Below are positions 1 through 10,132 of a stretch of DNA of 64,000 bases, one piece after another. The translations under genes were made by a program, and so were the position numbers. Under the pieces are notes generated by a model, which saw nothing but the letters and a program-made list of their open reading frames with translations, was not told the origin of the DNA and did no database searches. This DNA comes from Streptomyces antarcticus. GTDB lineage: Bacteria > Actinomycetota > Actinomycetes > Streptomycetales > Streptomycetaceae. Every line of letters starts with the position of its first letter. Position 1 is the first letter of the stretch. The DNA lies in NCBI RefSeq assembly GCF_026627255.1, contig NZ_JAPNLM010000014.1, positions 1 to 64,000 of the forward strand, read 5' to 3'.

Positions 1-101
1 ACGGGCGCGGGCGCGCGCGGCGGACACCCTTCCTTCGGAGCCCGGGCCCCGAAGGATTGGTCATCGGCGGAAAGGATTCGGCGGAAGTGATTCCGGGGGC
101 C

Positions 102-140
102 TTGAGGAGCTACCCGATCTGGTAGTAAAGTTTCCTAACA
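102..140 (+). promoter_or_regulatory. Putative csn promoter with overlapping palindromic operator
   Basis: A -35-like TTGAGG (102-107), an 18-base spacer and a -10-like TAAAGT (126-131) precede the chitosanase gene. A 21-base imperfect palindrome (120-140, centre G130) covers the -10; 8 of 10 positions on each arm pair. Actinomycete chitosanase genes are known to be repressed by the ROK-family protein CsnR binding a palindrome of this kind; assigning CsnR here is inference, and no csnR gene is in the window. Confidence 0.55.
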
Positions 141-176
141 CAATCGGGAACGCCTCAACTACCCTAGGGAGGCCTT

Positions 177-1025
177 GTGTTCACCCCCCAGCGCAAGTCT
201 TTGGCGATAGCCGTCGTCCTCGGCAGCACGCTCCTCGCCGTACCGGTCACCGCCCACGCGACCGCCCCCGCATCCGCGCCCGCCGCCTCCGGGTCGCCGG
301 TCGCCGCCGCCGCGGCCGTCGGGCTCGACGATCCGGCGAAGAAGGACATCGCCATGCGGATCGTCTCCAGCGCGGAGAACTCCTCCCTGGACTGGAAGGC
401 GCAGTACAAGTACATAGAGGACATCGGCGACGGCCGCGGCTACACGGCCGGGATCATCGGATTCTGTTCCGGCACCGGCGACATGCTCGACCTCGTCGAG
501 CACTACACCCAGGTCAAGCCGGGGAACGTGCTCGCCAAGTACCTCCCCGCCCTGCGCCGGGTCGACGGCAGCGACTCACACGCCGGCCTGGACCCGAACT
601 TCACCGGGGACTGGGCGAAGGCGGCCCGGGACACCGAGTTCAAGAAGGCCCAGGACCACGAGCGTGACCGGGTCTACTTCAACCCCTCCGTCAAGCAGGG
701 CAAGTCCGACGGCGTCGGCACGCTCGGCCAGTTCATCTACTACGACGCCATCGTCATGCACGGCGACGGCACCGACTCCGCCAGCTTCCGCAACATCCGC
801 AAGCGGGCCCTCACCAAGGCCAAGCCCCCGGCCCAGGGCGGCAACGAGACCACGTGGCTGAACGCCTTCCTCGACGCCCGCGTCTGGGCGATGAAGCAGG
901 AGGAGGCGCACAGCGACACCAGCCGCGTCGACACCGCCCAGCGGGTCTTCCTGAAGAAGGGCAACCTGAACCTCAACACCCCCCTCGACTGGAAGGTCTA
1001 CGGCGACCCCTTCCACATCGGCTGA
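177..1025 (+). CDS. csn: Secreted GH46 chitosanase
   Basis: Endo-acting hydrolase that cleaves beta-1,4 bonds of chitosan outside the cell. The 282-residue product starts with a basic stretch (MFTPQRK), a hydrophobic signal core at about residues 9-24 and an Ala/Pro-rich segment. The mature GH46 domain begins near residue 49 (GLDDP). The catalytic pair of the family is visible as Glu67 in SAENSS and Asp85 in DIGDGRG, followed by the family blocks GFCSGTGDM and FIYYDAIVMHG, and the C-terminal block YGDP. Length is normal for a Streptomyces chitosanase. The GTG start was chosen because AGGGAGG (166-172) lies four bases upstream. It is a single-gene unit under the palindrome at 120-140, so induction by chitosan oligosaccharides is expected. 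Identification is very secure. Confidence 0.97.
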   Translation: MFTPQRKSLAIAVVLGSTLLAVPVTAHATAPASAPAASGSPVAAAAAVGLDDPAKKDIAMRIVSSAENSSLDWKAQYKYIEDIGDGRGYTAGIIGFCSGTGDMLDLVEHYTQVKPGNVLAKYLPALRRVDGSDSHAGLDPNFTGDWAKAARDTEFKKAQDHERDRVYFNPSVKQGKSDGVGTLGQFIYYDAIVMHGDGTDSASFRNIRKRALTKAKPPAQGGNETTWLNAFLDARVWAMKQEEAHSDTSRVDTAQRVFLKKGNLNLNTPLDWKVYGDPFHIG

Positions 1026-1084
1026 CGCGCGCCCAGCGGTCCGGTCCCGTCCCCTCCCGGGGCCGGGCCGCGGTGTCGCGCCGG

Positions 1085-1108
1085 GGTAACGATCCGGGTA
1101 ACGATCCG
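1085..1108. repeat. Exact 12-bp tandem duplication in the csn/DUF805 gap
   Basis: GGTAACGATCCG occurs twice back to back at 1085-1096 and 1097-1108. The 309-base gap 1026-1334 otherwise contains only the promoter at 1250-1278 and no convincing open frame. The duplication lies about 140 bases upstream of that promoter, too far for a simple operator; function unknown. Confidence 0.6.
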
Positions 1109-1249
1109 TGCGGCTCCCGCGGTGGCGAGGAGGCGTGCGGCGGGGACTTTCCGGACTTCCCCGGACACCCGCGCCACTTCAGCGCCCCCGCCGCGGATCC
1201 GGTGCCGGAAATCACGAGGTGTGGCCGATTCGCGCCCCCGGGAACTGGC

Positions 1250-1278
1250 TTGACCCCGCCATAAAGGGAGCTTAAGTT
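1250..1278 (+). promoter_or_regulatory. Sigma-70-type promoter for the DUF805 gene
   Basis: TTGACC (1250-1255), exactly 17 bases, then TAAGTT (1273-1278). This is one of the best housekeeping-sigma (HrdB-like) matches in the window and sits 57 bases upstream of the DUF805 start. Seen by inspection only. Confidence 0.6.
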
Positions 1279-1334
1279 CTGCCCCGGCTTGCTCCACCAG
1301 GACGGGCCCGATCCACCGTCCTCTGGGGGGACTC

Positions 1335-1688
1335 ATGAACTACTACACCGACGTTCTGAAGAAGTACGCCGTCTTCTCCGGCCGCGCCCGCCGCCGCGAG
1401 TACTGGATGTACGCCCTCATCCACGTTGCCATCGTCGTCGTCCTCGCGATCCTCGACGCCGTTCTGGGCATCGCCCCCGTGCTCGCCGGCATCTACGTGG
1501 TCGGCACCCTCGTGCCGTCCCTGGCGGTCACCATCCGCCGGCTGCACGACCTCGGCAAGTCCGGCTGGTGGGCCCTCATCGCCCTGATCCCGATCGTCGG
1601 CGGCATCTGGCTGCTCGTCCTGACGGCCACCGAGGGGCAGTCGCAGGCGAACGAGTACGGCGAGAACCCGAAGGCCGTCCACGCCTGA
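1335..1688 (+). CDS. DUF805 family membrane protein
   Basis: A 117-residue integral membrane protein of the DUF805 family, whose biochemical role is unknown. The N-terminal family signature SGRARRREYW (about residues 15-24) leads into the first membrane segment (about 26-44). A second segment spans about 46-63, the conserved loop IRRLHDLGKSGWW follows, and a third segment lies at about 80-97. The C-terminus is short and polar. A GGGGGGA run (1324-1330) precedes the ATG at good distance. It has its own promoter at 1250-1278 and a hairpin terminator at 1716-1753, so it is probably monocistronic. Family assignment is secure; function is not known. Confidence 0.9.
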   Translation: MNYYTDVLKKYAVFSGRARRREYWMYALIHVAIVVVLAILDAVLGIAPVLAGIYVVGTLVPSLAVTIRRLHDLGKSGWWALIALIPIVGGIWLLVLTATEGQSQANEYGENPKAVHA

Positions 1689-1715
1689 CCCATCCGGCCC
1701 GCGGGCCGTCGTGCT

Positions 1716-1753
1716 GAGCGCCGCCGTGGCCGGAAACAGCCGCGGCGGCGCTC
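1716..1753 (+). terminator. Intrinsic terminator after the DUF805 gene
   Basis: A 15-bp stem (1716-1730 with 1739-1753) with one G-T wobble and the 8-base loop CGGAAACA. It lies 28 bases after the DUF805 stop. There is no strong T-tract, as is usual in Streptomyces. Confidence 0.7.
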
Positions 1754-1832
1754 TCGCCGTTCCAGGGCACGCGTGACGTGCGTCTCCCACGCTTCACGGC
1801 AGGGGGCTGTCCAGACCGGCCCGATCACGAGA

Positions 1833-1850
1833 TATCTTGATGTCGAGCAA
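1833..1850 (+). promoter_or_regulatory. MarR/TamR-like site overlapping a -10 upstream of icd
   Basis: TATCTTGATGTCGAGCAA has a core dyad CTTGA-TG-TCGAG (four of five pairs). The first six bases, TATCTT, also fit a -10 element. MarR-family TamR of Streptomyces coelicolor controls citric-acid-cycle genes through TCTTGA-type dyads, from memory. The assignment is inference. Confidence 0.35.
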
Positions 1851-1891
1851 TGTTGCAGACGAGAGACGCAGACTGTGGAGCGGAGCATCCG

Positions 1892-4111
<2,220 letters not shown>

Positions 4112-4148
4112 AGCAGGTAGCCGTCTCCGGACGGCAGTGACACGACGT

Positions 4149-4184
4149 TCCGCCCCGGCCGGCCCCGTGCCCGGCCGGGGCGGA
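4149..4184 (+). terminator. Intrinsic terminator after icd
   Basis: Perfect 14-bp stem (4149-4162 with 4171-4184) around the loop CCCCGTGC, 37 bases after the icd stop. Confidence 0.75.
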
Positions 4185-4247
4185 CCCGCGTCCGGCGCCG
4201 GCCGGGCCGTGCGCTAGCGTTCGCCACCGGTGATCCAGGGGGGTTCT

Positions 4248-5066
4248 GTGGCACGCGGTTCCGACACGTCCTGCGCGGGCATCGGCTGCGCGGGCTTCCT
4301 GCTGCTGGCGGTCGTCGTGCCGACCGTCGGGTACCTGCTGGCGCTCCCGCTGGTCCTGCCCGACCTGCTGGCCGAGCAGACACCGCCGCAGCGGCTGCAC
4401 GGTTTCGGCCAGTACCTGGTCGTCTACGCCTTCCCGGTCCTCACCGCGCTGGCCCTCGCGCTGTACGCGGGCCGGGGCCGGCGCCGGCGGTCCGTGTGGT
4501 GGCCGGCCCCGGTGCGGGCGGCCGGCCTGCTCGCCGCGGTCGCCCCGGTGCTGTGGTGGGTGGAGGGCAGGGTCGGTGACCTCCCCGCCTGGAACGTGCG
4601 GGCGGTCGCCGAAGGCACGGCCGCCGGGCTGGTGGCGCTCGCCTTCGTGGGCGCCGTCCGCAGGTGGGGCGGCTCCCGCTGGCTGGGCGGCGGCCGCCCG
4701 TGGGGCGGTTTCCGGCTGCGGCGGCGGACCCCGGCCGATCAGCGCAGACCGGCCGCGGGGGAGATCTGGCTCGCCATGGTCCCGCTGCGCGAGGACCCCG
4801 AACGGCAGCTGCGCCACTACTGCGTGGTGCTGGCCACCCACGCCGGTCACGCGGACGTCGCCCAGATCACCAGCAAGGACAAGGACGGACGGTCCGACCA
4901 CATCTGGCTGCCCAACGACGGCTGGGACACCACGTCCGGCCGGGACCACTGGGTGGAGGTCGGCCGGGAGCCGCGCCGGGTGGAGTACGGGCTGTTCCTC
5001 ACCTCCCGCCCCCAGGGGTCCTGCCCCGCCGAGGTGTGGCGGGAACTCGGCCGGCGGCCGGGCTGA
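4248..5066 (+). CDS. Membrane protein of unknown function with a soluble C-terminal half
   Basis: I do not recognise this 272-residue protein. The N-terminal half holds about four hydrophobic segments: residues about 13-38, 54-72, 86-102 and 114-131. The second is followed by a very basic GRGRRRR loop. The C-terminal half, from about residue 160, is soluble and contains a conserved-looking stretch EIWLAMVPLREDPERQLRHY. This tail mentions DKDGRSDHIWLPNDGW, which resembles small extracellular or cytoplasmic beta-domains, but no family can be named. The start at GTG 4248 was preferred to GTG 4230 because GGGGGG (4238-4243) lies four bases before it. It has its own upstream region and no obvious operon partner. 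The downstream neighbour is on the other strand. Confidence 0.75.
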   Translation: MARGSDTSCAGIGCAGFLLLAVVVPTVGYLLALPLVLPDLLAEQTPPQRLHGFGQYLVVYAFPVLTALALALYAGRGRRRRSVWWPAPVRAAGLLAAVAPVLWWVEGRVGDLPAWNVRAVAEGTAAGLVALAFVGAVRRWGGSRWLGGGRPWGGFRLRRRTPADQRRPAAGEIWLAMVPLREDPERQLRHYCVVLATHAGHADVAQITSKDKDGRSDHIWLPNDGWDTTSGRDHWVEVGREPRRVEYGLFLTSRPQGSCPAEVWRELGRRPG

Positions 5067-5118
5067 GGCCTGCGGCGGGCCGGGGGCCGGTCCGGGAGCC
5101 GGGCCGTCCGGTCCCGGG

Positions 5119-5568
5119 TCAGAGGTCGGCCGCGACGCGGAAGCCGATGTTCCCGGCCGAGCTGTCCGGGGTGTTGCGGGTGCGGGCGGCGACCCGGTAG
5201 CGGTTGCAGTACGAGTCGTGGCACATGTGCGAGCCGCCCCGCATGGACCGTTCGGGCCCGCCGGGCCGGAAGGACTTGGCGGGGGCCGTGCCCGCGTAGC
5301 CGTCCGCGCGGGTGTTGTGCGCGGGGACGGTCTGCTTGGGCTGGTCGTCGGTGACGATCAGCAGGATGTTGGGCCGGGCCGCGGCCGTCGTCGTGCCCGC
5401 CGGGCGGGCGAAGGCCGTGACGGACGTGGCGGAGGCGGCCACCGCGGCCGCGCCGGCGAGGAAGCCGCGCCGGCCGACGCCGCCTACGGGGCGGGACGCG
5501 CGGGGCGTGCCCGGTGCGCCGGGGGTGCCGGGGGTTCCGGACGCGCGGGGGTGCTCGTGCTCGCTCAC
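5119..5568 (-). pseudogene. Sulfatase N-terminus fused in frame to a formylglycine-generating-enzyme C-terminus (deletion relic)
   Basis: A 149-residue frame joins pieces of two enzymes that normally sit side by side. Residues about 36-55 carry a Tat signal (GRRGFLAGAAAVAAS). Residues about 69-82 are the start of an arylsulfatase domain (RPNILLIVTDDQP). The sequence then jumps to formylglycine-generating enzyme (FGE): NTRADGYAGTAPAKSF, a second jump that removes the GNVWEW block, and the FGE C-terminus GGSHMCHDSYCNRYR ... GNIGFR. The sulfatase active-site CxPSR motif is gone, but the FGE copper-binding pair in CHDSYC remains. The frame is open, has a GTG start and AGGAG (5576-5580) at seven bases, so it may still be translated and exported. 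Interpretation as a two-step in-frame deletion is inference from the segment order. Confidence 0.8.
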
Positions 5569-5723
5569 GAAGGGTCTCCTGTACGTGCGGGGGCGGGTGA
5601 CGTACGTACCTGGGCCCCGGCAGCCGTACGTCGCCGGAACCCGCAGGTCAGACCCTAAGGGCGGGCTGTGGCAGCACGGTGGCGGCCTCATGGCGGCTGT
5701 GTGCCGCGTACGTAACGCGGTCC

Positions 5724-5781
5724 GGTGTCGGAGCCGGGTCAGAGCCGGGTCGGAGCCGGTGTCACCACCGGTGTCAGAGCC
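5724..5781. repeat. 11-12 bp tandem repeat array
   Basis: Five units of the form GGGTCRGAGCC or GGTGTCRGAGCC (5724-5735, 5736-5746, 5747-5757, a diverged 5758-5769, and 5770-5781). The array runs across the stop codon (5774-5776) of the truncated ATPase gene, so expansion or slippage here may have set the gene's present end. Confidence 0.65.
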
Positions 5782-6235
5782 GGTGCACCCGCTCCTGCCC
5801 GATGCCGAGCGGGGACCGTCCCGCGGCGAGGATCCGCAGCCCCGGTGCCACGGAGAGCAGGTCCCGCAGCCAGGCCCGCGCCTGCGGGCCGAGCAGGTCG
5901 GCGCCGTCGAGGACGAGCAGCATGTCCCGTTCGGCCAGCCATGACGCGGCGTTCGCCGTCCCGCACGGCGGGAGGGGCGTTTCGGGTACGCGGCCGAGCG
6001 CGGCCGTGAGCTCCCGGGTGCCGTGGACCCCGGCCGACGGCTCGAAGGCGACGACGGCCACCCCGTCATAGAAGTTGGACGCGATCCGCCGTGCGATCTC
6101 CCGCACCAGCAGGCTGCGCGGCTCGCGGAACCCCCCGGTCACGGTCACCACCCGCCCCCTCCGGACGGCGGTGAGCAGCCGGGACAGCTCGGCGGAAGTG
6201 GCAGCCAGTGTCCCCGTGGATCCGGTTTCCCCCAT
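5774..6235 (-). pseudogene. Truncated NB-ARC/AfsR-type ATPase fragment with degenerate P-loop
   Basis: A 153-residue frame that matches only the ATPase core of LuxR/AfsR-type regulators, proteins usually of 700-1,000 residues. A P-loop-like region VVTVTGGFREPRSLLV replaces the usual TGPGGVGKT and lacks the GK(T/S) needed for nucleotide binding. The Walker B equivalent DMLLVLDGADLL and the sensor motif ILAAGRSPLG-GQERV are well preserved. The frame stops directly after HRL, inside an 11-bp repeat array, with no DNA-binding or TPR domain. An ATG at 6253 is an alternative start; 6235 was chosen for the G-run at 6245-6250. It could be decayed or a short decoy protein; no catalytic role is expected. 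Confidence 0.65.
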
Positions 6236-6253
6236 CGGCACGATGCCCCCCAT

Positions 6254-6910
6254 TGCATGCGTGACCAAGCGCGGCAAGCGTGCTGGTTCGAGCCGCGTGT
6301 CGACGATTATGCGCCAGCTGAGCCGGAAGGCCAGGGGAATGTCGCATTCCGGAGAAGGGCCCCGCAGAGCGACCGGCCGCGGTGGCGGACGGGGACGGGG
6401 GAGCCGGTCGCGACACGGGGTCCGCCGGCCCGGTCCGCCCTGGTCCGGTGCCGAACGGTGCCGTCCTTCGCCGTCCTTCGCGGTCCTTCGCCGTGCTTCG
6501 CCGTGCTTCGCCGTGCTTCGCGGTGCGTTCCGTACGCGACCGGCGTCCGCCGGATGCGGGAGCGCACGTAGACGACGCACGGCGCCGGGCTCCGGGCCGC
6601 GAACTCCCGCGGCCCGGCGGGCCCCTGGGCAGGGCGCGACGCCCGGCCGGCCGGCCCGCGGCGCGCAGGGAAGGGAAAGGAGTTGCGCGTGCGTGGGCGC
6701 GAGGTCGGGAAGGCGGCCGTGCCCGCGCCGCGCCGGGGTCGTCACCGCACCGGCCGGATTAGCCCCGGCAAAGCGGTCGGCGTAGTTCCCGTGCGCCCCG
6801 TGACGTACGTGTCCCCGTTCCGGCGCCTGGGAACGGTTGTCCGGACGGCGGCAATGGGCTCTACTGCTGTGCAGCCCCCACTCGGGGCATATTCCCGGGG
6901 AGGGACCACG
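6254..6910. other. 657-base non-coding gap with a tandem repeat
   Basis: No frame here has convincing coding character on either strand; the longest open frames are shadows of biased composition. It contains the 10-bp repeat at 6461-6520 and a GTGACGTACGT motif near 6799, which also occurs near 5597 upstream of the sulfatase relic. A weak promoter candidate for the GH71 gene, TTGTCC (6837-6842) and 17 bases later TCTACT, lies near the right end. Confidence 0.5.
6461..6520. repeat. Six tandem 10-bp units, CCGTSCTTCG
   Basis: Six directly adjacent 10-mers (6461-6470 through 6511-6520) differ at only one or two positions; a seventh at 6521 is diverged. The unit length equals about one turn of B-DNA, so all copies would face the same side of the helix. 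Function unknown. Confidence 0.8.
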
Positions 6911-8638
6911 ATGACAGCGGACCGGCGAGCAGGGCGACGGACCGGCCGGCGGGCGGACCGGGCGGCGCAGCCCGTCTCGCACCGCCGCAGACCGGCGCTC
7001 AGGAGACGGGGCCCGCTGGTCGCCCTCGTGTCCGGCTTCCTCCTCGTCGGCGTCTGCGCCGCCACCGGAATCGCCTGGGACCCCACGGCGGCCGACGTGC
7101 GCGGCAGTTCGGCCCCCGTCGCCGGCGTCCCCTGGTCGGCCGGCCCCGACGCCGGCCCCGGCACCCCGGCGCCCGCCACCCCGGAACCGGCCCGGAGCCC
7201 CACCCCGGGTACGTCCCCCGGCGGCACGGGCGCCCCCGGGGGCGCCACCGCCGGCACCGGGGGCGTCCGCACCGCCGGAGCGCTGCCCTTCGACATGCCC
7301 CAGCCGGCGGCCCTCCGCTCGGGCGCCGCGGGCAAGAAGCTGGTGTTCGCCCACTACTTCACCCCGTACCCGCTCTCCCTCGACAACGTGAGCGCGGACG
7401 CCGACTACTACACCCGCAACTACCTGAACCCGGACGGCGAGAGCGGCAAGCACGAGCGGTACGGCGGCCTGCTGCGCGACCGGCCGCTGCCCGTCCAGCC
7501 GAAGAGCGGCGACTGGGAGTACGCCAACCTCCAGCAGGAGGTGCGCACCGCCCGCGCGGCGGGCATCGACGGGTTCACGCTCGACATGCTCTCCCTGTCC
7601 GGCAAGAACTGGGAGCGCTCCAACCAGCTGATGGCGGCGGCCCGTTCGGTGGACCCGGCCTTCAAGATCATGCTGATGCCGGACATGACCTCCCTGAAGA
7701 CCGATGATCCCGGCGTGCTCGCCGACGCCATCGCCGCGCTCGGATCCGCGCCCGCCGCCCACCGGCTCCCGGACGGCAGGCTCGTCGTCTCGCCCTTCAA
7801 GGCCGAGGCGAAGAGCGCGGCCTGGTGGACCGAGGTGATGGGGATCCTCAAGTCCAGGCACGGCACGCGCACGGCCTTCGTGCCGCTCTTCCTCGACTTC
7901 GGCGCCCACAGCGGCGACTTCGCCCCCATCAGCCACGGCTTCTCCGAGTGGGGCAGCCGCAGTTACGTCGGCCAGGAGAGCAACACCCGCGACGTCAAGC
8001 GGGCGCACGACATGGGCAAGATCTGGATGCAGCCGGTGTCCGTCCAGGACGCCCGCCCCAACCAGGGCATCTACGACGAGGCCGGCAACACCGCGACCCT
8101 GCGCGCCACCTGGAAGCACGCCATCGACGACGGCGCCGACTGGGTCCAGCTCGCCACCTGGAACGACTACTCCGAGGGCAGCCAGTTCGCCCCCTCCCTG
8201 CACAACGGCCACGCCTACCTGGACCTGACCTCGTACTATCTGACCCGGTTCAAGACGGGCGCGTGGCCCGAGATCGTCCGGGACACCCTCTACCTCACCG
8301 CCCGCACCCAGTTCGCCCAGGCCGACCCGACGGGCGACCAGTCGCTCCTGATGTCCCTGCGCAAGGGCAGCGCCGCGCCCCGCGACACGGTGGAGGTGCT
8401 CAGCTTCCTCGCCGGACCCGCCGTGGTCCGTACGGCCGTCGGATCCGCGAAGGACTCCCACGAGGCCCCCGCCGGGGTCCACTCCGAACTGCTGCCGCTG
8501 AAGGCGGGCGCGTGCTCCGCCGAGGTGGTCAGGGACGGGAAGACCGCGACCGGGGTGGAGCTGCCCTACCCGGCGGACCGCACCGTGCAGGTCCAGGACC
8601 TCCAGTACCACGCGGCCACCAGCGGCCGCGGGACGTAG
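6911..8638 (+). CDS. Membrane-anchored or secreted GH71 alpha-1,3-glucanase-like protein
   Basis: Predicted glycoside hydrolase of family 71 (mutanase-like; cleaves alpha-1,3-glucan such as fungal cell-wall or dental-plaque glucan). The 575-residue protein has a long basic N-terminus (about residues 1-35), one hydrophobic segment (about 36-57, LVALVSGFLLVGVCAATG), and a Pro/Thr/Gly-rich linker to about residue 135. The catalytic barrel begins at KKLVFAHYFTPYPLSL. Family landmarks include GIDGFTLDMLS and the characteristic TWNDYSEGSQFAPS, equivalent to the NDYGES block of GH71. The ATG at 6911 has GGGGAGGGA at five bases. A strong terminator follows at 8661-8691. The hydrophobic segment could be an uncleaved anchor or a long signal peptide. 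Confidence 0.88.
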   Translation: MTADRRAGRRTGRRADRAAQPVSHRRRPALRRRGPLVALVSGFLLVGVCAATGIAWDPTAADVRGSSAPVAGVPWSAGPDAGPGTPAPATPEPARSPTPGTSPGGTGAPGGATAGTGGVRTAGALPFDMPQPAALRSGAAGKKLVFAHYFTPYPLSLDNVSADADYYTRNYLNPDGESGKHERYGGLLRDRPLPVQPKSGDWEYANLQQEVRTARAAGIDGFTLDMLSLSGKNWERSNQLMAAARSVDPAFKIMLMPDMTSLKTDDPGVLADAIAALGSAPAAHRLPDGRLVVSPFKAEAKSAAWWTEVMGILKSRHGTRTAFVPLFLDFGAHSGDFAPISHGFSEWGSRSYVGQESNTRDVKRAHDMGKIWMQPVSVQDARPNQGIYDEAGNTATLRATWKHAIDDGADWVQLATWNDYSEGSQFAPSLHNGHAYLDLTSYYLTRFKTGAWPEIVRDTLYLTARTQFAQADPTGDQSLLMSLRKGSAAPRDTVEVLSFLAGPAVVRTAVGSAKDSHEAPAGVHSELLPLKAGACSAEVVRDGKTATGVELPYPADRTVQVQDLQYHAATSGRGT

Positions 8639-8660
8639 GCCCCGGGCCGTCCCTTCGCCC

Positions 8661-8691
8661 GGGAGGCCCCGCCGGTTCGGCGGGGCCTCCC
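8661..8691 (+). terminator. Intrinsic terminator after the GH71 gene
   Basis: Perfect 14-bp stem (8661-8674 with 8678-8691) and the three-base loop GTT, 22 bases after the stop. Confidence 0.85.
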
Positions 8692-8851
8692 CCCGTTACC
8701 TGGCGGCTGCCGGCCCCGGCCCCGGCGGTGGCGGGGACCCCGGCCCGGCCGGGCCGCCGCGCCCGACCGGGGGAGGCGTTGGGGGCTACCGGCGGCGGCC
8801 GCGCCGGGAGAGGATCACCACGACAAGCCCCGCCCCGCCCTGGGAGGCCCC

Positions 8852-10111
8852 GTGCCCGATCCCGTCCGTCCCGAGGGGGGCCCGGCCGGGCCCCCGCCCG
8901 CCACCGCACCGCAGCCCGGCGGCCGCCCGGCCGGCGAGCGCCCCGAGGGCCCGCCCGGCGGCGGCCGGCCGACGGTCCCGGCACGGGTGTTCCCGGGCGC
9001 CGAGGGGCTGTTCCGCCTCGACCCCGCCGTCGCGCACCTGAACCACGGCTCGTTCGGCGCGGTCCCCGTCCCCGTCCAGGAGGCGCAGGCCGCGCTCCGG
9101 GCCCTGGCCCACGCCGACCCCGACGCGTTCTTCCTCGGAGTCTGCGACCGGCTGGCCCAGGCCCGCGCCCGGATCGCCGCGCACCTCGGCGCCGACCCCG
9201 ACGGGCTCGCCTTCATCGCCAACGCCACCGAGGGGGCCAACCTCGCCCTCGACGCGATCCCCTTCGCCGCCGGCGACGAGATCCTGGTCACCGACCACGG
9301 CTACGGCACCGTCGTCGCGGCCGCCGCCCGCCGCGCCACGGTCACCACCGTCGCCCTCGACCCCCTCCTGCCCGACGAGGACGCCGTACGCGAAACCGTG
9401 CTGGCCGCGCTGACGCCCCGTACCAAGGCGGCGCTGCTCGACCACGTCAGCTCGCCCACCGCCCGCCTCATCGCCTCGCCCCGGCTCCTCGCCGACCTCC
9501 GGGAACGCGGAGTCACCACCGTCGTCGACGGAGCCCACGCCCCCGGCATGCTCGCCGACCCCCTCGCGGGCGGCGCCGACTTCTGGTTCGGCAACCTCCA
9601 CAAGTGGGGGTACGCCCCGTCCGGCAGCGCGGTCCTCGCCGTCGCCCCGGAGCACCGCCACCGCGTCCGCGCGCTCGTCCCCTCCTGGGAGGACCAGCAC
9701 GGGTTCCCCCGCTCGGTCGAGTACCGCGCCACCGCCGACTACACCGGCTGGCTCGCCGCGCCCGAGGGCCTGGACCTCCTCCAGCGCCTCGACGCGGCCC
9801 GGGTACGGGCCCACAACAGCGCGCTGGCCGCCCACGGCGCGTCCCTGCTCGCCGAGATCCCCGGGATCACCCCGCTCCCGCACGGCGAGGGCCTCGCCAT
9901 GCGGGCGCTGCTGCTGCCGGCCGGCACCGCCGAGACACCCGAGGACGCCGTGGCCCTGCGCGAGGAGATCGCGGCACGGCTGCGCGTGCGGGTGCTGGTC
10001 TGGCCCCGGCCGGGCGGCGGCGGCATCCGGATCTGCGGGCAGGTCTACAACCGGCCCGAGGAGTACGAGCGCCTCGCCGCCGGCCTGCCCGCCCACCTCG
10101 GCCGCGCCTGA
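8852..10111 (+). CDS. PLP-dependent class V aminotransferase (isopenicillin N epimerase-like)
   Basis: Fold-type I PLP enzyme of the class V aminotransferase family, subgroup annotated as isopenicillin-N-epimerase-like; actual substrate unknown. Of 419 residues, the first 45 are Pro/Gly-rich and probably disordered. Conserved points are LNHGSFGAVP (N-terminal substrate loop), TDHGYGT, the cofactor aspartate in VVDGAHAPG, and the Schiff-base lysine Lys251 in NLHKWGYAP. The C-terminus has the expected IRICGQVYNRPEEYERL. The GTG start follows GGGAGG (8842-8847) by four bases. No beta-lactam genes are nearby, so penicillin epimerisation is unlikely; a general aminotransferase, desulfurase or racemase role fits better. 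It converges on cobF with a 21-base gap. Confidence 0.88.
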   Translation: MPDPVRPEGGPAGPPPATAPQPGGRPAGERPEGPPGGGRPTVPARVFPGAEGLFRLDPAVAHLNHGSFGAVPVPVQEAQAALRALAHADPDAFFLGVCDRLAQARARIAAHLGADPDGLAFIANATEGANLALDAIPFAAGDEILVTDHGYGTVVAAAARRATVTTVALDPLLPDEDAVRETVLAALTPRTKAALLDHVSSPTARLIASPRLLADLRERGVTTVVDGAHAPGMLADPLAGGADFWFGNLHKWGYAPSGSAVLAVAPEHRHRVRALVPSWEDQHGFPRSVEYRATADYTGWLAAPEGLDLLQRLDAARVRAHNSALAAHGASLLAEIPGITPLPHGEGLAMRALLLPAGTAETPEDAVALREEIAARLRVRVLVWPRPGGGGIRICGQVYNRPEEYERLAAGLPAHLGRA

Positions 10112-10132
10112 GGGGGCGGGGGTCCGCTCACC

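Noticed and set aside
6461..6520. CRISPR array
   Set aside because: The units are adjacent 10-mers with no spacers and no cas genes nearby.
5774..8611. A 945-residue minus-strand frame covering the ATPase relic and the GH71 gene
   Set aside because: Only its C-terminal part (5774-6235) matches a family; the rest is antisense to the GH71 gene.
8852..10111. True isopenicillin N epimerase (cefD)
   Set aside because: No beta-lactam biosynthetic genes are near; the class V family is broad.
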